DNA of 21,661 nt from assembly GCA_964636895.1 (NCBI GenBank), contig CAZWUW010000052.1, positions 1 through 21,661 on the forward strand. Reading direction: 5' to 3'. Shown in pieces: positions 20,657 through 21,661 of the stretch; the first letter of the stretch is position 1, and every line of letters starts with the position of its first letter. Origin of the DNA: CAZWUW01 sp964636895. Its GTDB lineage: Bacteria > Bacillota > Thermincolia > Thermincolales > CAZWUW01. A program made the position numbers and the translations under genes. Below the pieces are notes generated by a model. That model ran no database searches. It was not told where the DNA came from and saw nothing but the letters and a program-made list of their open reading frames with translations.

Positions 20657-21661
20657 ATGCCGGCGAAAATAGTTCTCCCGGGAGCTACCGTCGGAATCCT
20701 GGGCGGCGGCCAGTTGGGGCGCATGACGGCTATTGAAGCCAAAAAAATGGGCTACGATGTTGTCTGTCTGGACCCCGCCCCGGATTCGCCCTGCGGTCAG
20801 GTGGCCGATGACCGGATTGTGGCTCCGTTAGATGATCTGGCGGCGGCGATCAGTCTGGCGGAGCGGTCGGATGTACTGATATATGAGTTTGAAAATATTG
20901 ATATACAAATTGTAGAGGAATTGGAGAAAAAATATAATTTGCCGCAAAAAAGCCGGATTTTGGGCATTGCGCAAAATCGCACCGCAGAAAAAACGGAATT
21001 GCAAAAAGCGGGTTTCCCGGTAGCGCCTTTCCGAATTGTCGGTAATATAGCGGAATTGGGACAGGGGATAGCAGAACTGGGATACCCCTGTGTGTTGAAA
21101 ACGGCCCGGGGTGGGTATGACGGCAAAGGACAAATGGTGCTCAATGATGCCGGAGACTTGATAACTGCCGGGAAAATGCTGTCATCAGCCCGCCGGGAAT
21201 GGGTGTTGGAAAAGAAGATTGCTTTTACCCACGAGGTTTCCGTTATTGTGGCCAGGAAGGAAAACGGGGCGATGGCGGCGTTTCCCGTGGCGGAAAATAT
21301 TCACCGGGAAAATATCCTTAATATGTCGGTAGTGCCGGCCCGGGTCTCGGCCCAGGTGGAGCAGGAAGCTATAGCTTTGACGGAAGGAATTGCCGCCAGA
21401 TTTGAGGTTGTGGGTTTACTGGCGGTAGAGTTTTTTGTGACCTCCGAAGGGCTGCTGGTGAACGAAATCGCCCCCCGGCCCCACAATTCAGGACACTATA
21501 CCTGGGATGCCTGTTATACATCTCAGTTTGAACAGTTTATTCGTGCTGTTTGCGGTTTGCCACTAGGCAATACCCGGTTAATGACGCCGGTGGTGATGGT
21601 GAACATACTGGGTGCCGAATTACCGCGGGTGCTGGAAAAGATGCCGGAATTTACATGGGAA
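20657..21661 (+). CDS. purK: N5-carboxyaminoimidazole ribonucleotide synthase PurK, 3' end outside window
   Basis: The first 335 codons of an ATP-grasp enzyme are visible, and no stop is reached. PurK proteins are usually about 380-400 residues, so some 50-60 are missing. It makes N5-CAIR from AIR, bicarbonate and ATP for PurE. Motifs are the nucleotide-type N-terminus GILGGGQLGRM (13-23), YEFENID (76-82), KTARGGYDGKGQ (about 150-161, the ATP-grasp glycine loop) and NEIAPRPHNSGHYT (about 270-283), the carboxylate and metal site. The ATG at 20657 is 1 nt beyond the purE stop, with GAGGAG about 10 nt upstream inside purE. All catalytic motifs expected in the visible part are present. Confidence 0.95.
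   Translation, partial: MPAKIVLPGATVGILGGGQLGRMTAIEAKKMGYDVVCLDPAPDSPCGQVADDRIVAPLDDLAAAISLAERSDVLIYEFENIDIQIVEELEKKYNLPQKSRILGIAQNRTAEKTELQKAGFPVAPFRIVGNIAELGQGIAELGYPCVLKTARGGYDGKGQMVLNDAGDLITAGKMLSSARREWVLEKKIAFTHEVSVIVARKENGAMAAFPVAENIHRENILNMSVVPARVSAQVEQEAIALTEGIAARFEVVGLLAVEFFVTSEGLLVNEIAPRPHNSGHYTWDACYTSQFEQFIRAVCGLPLGNTRLMTPVVMVNILGAELPRVLEKMPEFTWE

Noticed and set aside
1..21661. CRISPR arrays, tRNA or rRNA genes, insertion sequences, prophage genes, att sites
   Set aside because: No regularly spaced repeats of CRISPR length, tRNA cloverleaf, rRNA stretch, transposase or integrase was recognised on either strand.

Overview
The window reads as a chromosomal segment of a Gram-positive, probably spore-forming, member of the Firmicutes, most like the Desulfotomaculum/Pelotomaculum type of Clostridia. 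This rests on strong AGGAGG-type ribosome sites, frequent GTG and TTG starts, a mid-range base composition, a YmaF-family protein behind a sigma-K-like promoter, a YtrA-type ABC operon, a DUF4179/ECF sigma pair, copper-amine-oxidase-type stalk domains and an MpsC (DUF2294) protein. This is inference from family content; no rRNA or marker gene is present to settle taxonomy.

Layout. (1) 1-4205: the end of a polysaccharide deacetylase (+) faces a three-gene minus-strand operon of an O-antigen-ligase-like membrane protein, a membrane protein with FG-GAP-like repeats and a lipoprotein. That operon has a near-consensus extended -10 promoter and a shared bidirectional terminator. (2) 4256-5287: a divergent pair, a 30% glutamine small protein (-) and a histidine-rich YmaF protein (+). 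(3) 5403-7867: an ECF sigma factor with its DUF4179 membrane partner, a mostly non-coding stretch, then a short orphan zinc-finger (HC2) protein. (4) 7944-8833: a DUF6922/AbiEii nucleotidyltransferase pair of toxin-antitoxin type. (5) 9068-17144: an envelope-transport island with a GntR/YtrA repressor and operator, an ABC ATPase, two paralogous ABC-2 permeases, a 39-codon VanZ relic, a PAP2 phosphatase, then a MacB-type ATPase, an FtsX-type permease and an unusually long adaptor with a duplicated lipoyl/barrel architecture. (6) 17141-19459 (-): a secreted protein with stalk and beta-propeller domains, converging on the adaptor gene so that the two stop codons overlap. (7) 19580-21661: mpsC-like gene, terminator, purE and the first 335 codons of purK, which runs off the window.

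How genes work together. The island resembles antibiotic-sensing and envelope-protection systems: a YtrA-type repressor over an ABC-2 exporter, next to a lipid-phosphate phosphatase and a MacAB-like exporter. The 396-4135 operon looks like a surface-glycan or lipoglycan module of unknown product, with translationally coupled genes that each overlap by 8 nt. purE and purK act in succession in IMP synthesis. Most parts belong to known families. The least explained parts are the ligase/FG-GAP/lipoprotein operon, the duplicated adaptor, the glutamine-rich protein with its divergent YmaF neighbour, and a repeat-bearing hairpin seen twice.
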